Assembly (NCBI GenBank): GCA_003731675.1
Contig: RCNQ01000108.1
Location: 1 to 32,139 of the forward strand
Source: Bacteroidetes/Chlorobi group bacterium ChocPot_Mid
Lineage (GTDB): Bacteria > Bacteroidota > Ignavibacteria > Kapaibacteriales > UBA2268
DNA length: 32,139 bases
Direction: 5' to 3'
Shown: positions 31,726 to 32,139 of the stretch, one piece after another
How positions within the stretch are numbered: position 1 is the first letter of the stretch
How the letters are laid out: each line of letters begins with the position of its first letter
The notes under the pieces: model-generated
The model's database searches: none
The model's input: only the letters and a program-made list of their open reading frames with translations
What the model was told of the DNA's origin: nothing
Program-made: the position numbers and the translations under genes

Positions 31726-32139
31726 ATGAAAACTTTAAAAGAATTTGGTGAATCTGGTAATCTTTTAATTGCGGCACACAGAGGTTCTTCCGGTCATGCA
31801 CCTGAAAACACACTCTCTGCTTTTCAACTTGCATGGGTTCAGGGAGCCAACATGATTGAAACAGACATCCAGTTCACTTCAGACAATCACATTGTCGCCG
31901 TCCATGACCACAAACACTTCAAAGGACAAATGATTGACAGCACTTACACATTGAAAGATTACAAAAAACTTGACGCCGGTTCTTGGTTCTCACCCGAATT
32001 CAAAGATGAAAAAGTCCCTGCATTAGAAGAAATCCTTGAATTTGCAAAAAACAAACTTTACATCAATCTTGAACTCAAAGTTTACGATAAACCGATTGAA
32101 TATGAACAAATTGAACTCCTTTTAAAAATCATCTATCAA
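31726..32139 (+). CDS. Glycerophosphodiester phosphodiesterase family protein (truncated by window end)
   Basis: Translates to MKTLKEFGESGNLLIAAHRGSSGHAPENTLSAFQLAWVQGANMIETDIQFTSDNHIVAVHDHKHF...: AHRG and ETDIQ GDPD motifs; open to the window edge. Confidence 0.93.
   Translation, partial: MKTLKEFGESGNLLIAAHRGSSGHAPENTLSAFQLAWVQGANMIETDIQFTSDNHIVAVHDHKHFKGQMIDSTYTLKDYKKLDAGSWFSPEFKDEKVPALEEILEFAKNKLYINLELKVYDKPIEYEQIELLLKIIYQ

Overview
AT-rich chromosomal window from a probable FCB-group bacterium (Bacteroidota / Ignavibacteria / Kapabacteria-like). The lineage is inferred from T9SS-type C-terminal sorting domains, Bacteroidetes-like TTTG-N19-21-TAnnTTTG promoter motifs, a separate atpD-atpC pair, and poor Shine-Dalgarno sequences. 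Most of it is core genome: mreC(partial)-mreB, two lipoproteins, an FAA-hydrolase, PBP1A, an OmpA/PD40 lipoprotein, corA, a CoA-binding protein, a CPxC-containing DUF-type protein, a giant IgGFc-like/choice-of-anchor T9SS cargo with a beta-barrel partner, HIT, ksgA/rsmA, PAP2, purL, hppA, rpmA-rplU, clpX-clpP, a small Fn3-like secreted protein with a HEFHH metalloprotease and an orphan CcmA-like ABC ATPase, atpC-atpD, and a partial GDPD. I saw no rRNA, tRNA, CRISPR array or intact mobile element. I found no convincing new multi-gene defence or metabolic system. The most interesting signals are: (i) promoter motifs ending 5 nt before the ATG of two exported proteins (predicted leaderless mRNAs); (ii) a codon-biased small secreted protein of unknown function at 26667-27092; (iii) a 59-codon ORF in the large 26 kb intergenic region that looks like a transposase C-terminal relic; (iv) the small protein/metalloprotease/ABC ATPase cluster; and (v) the giant IgGFc-like surface protein locus.
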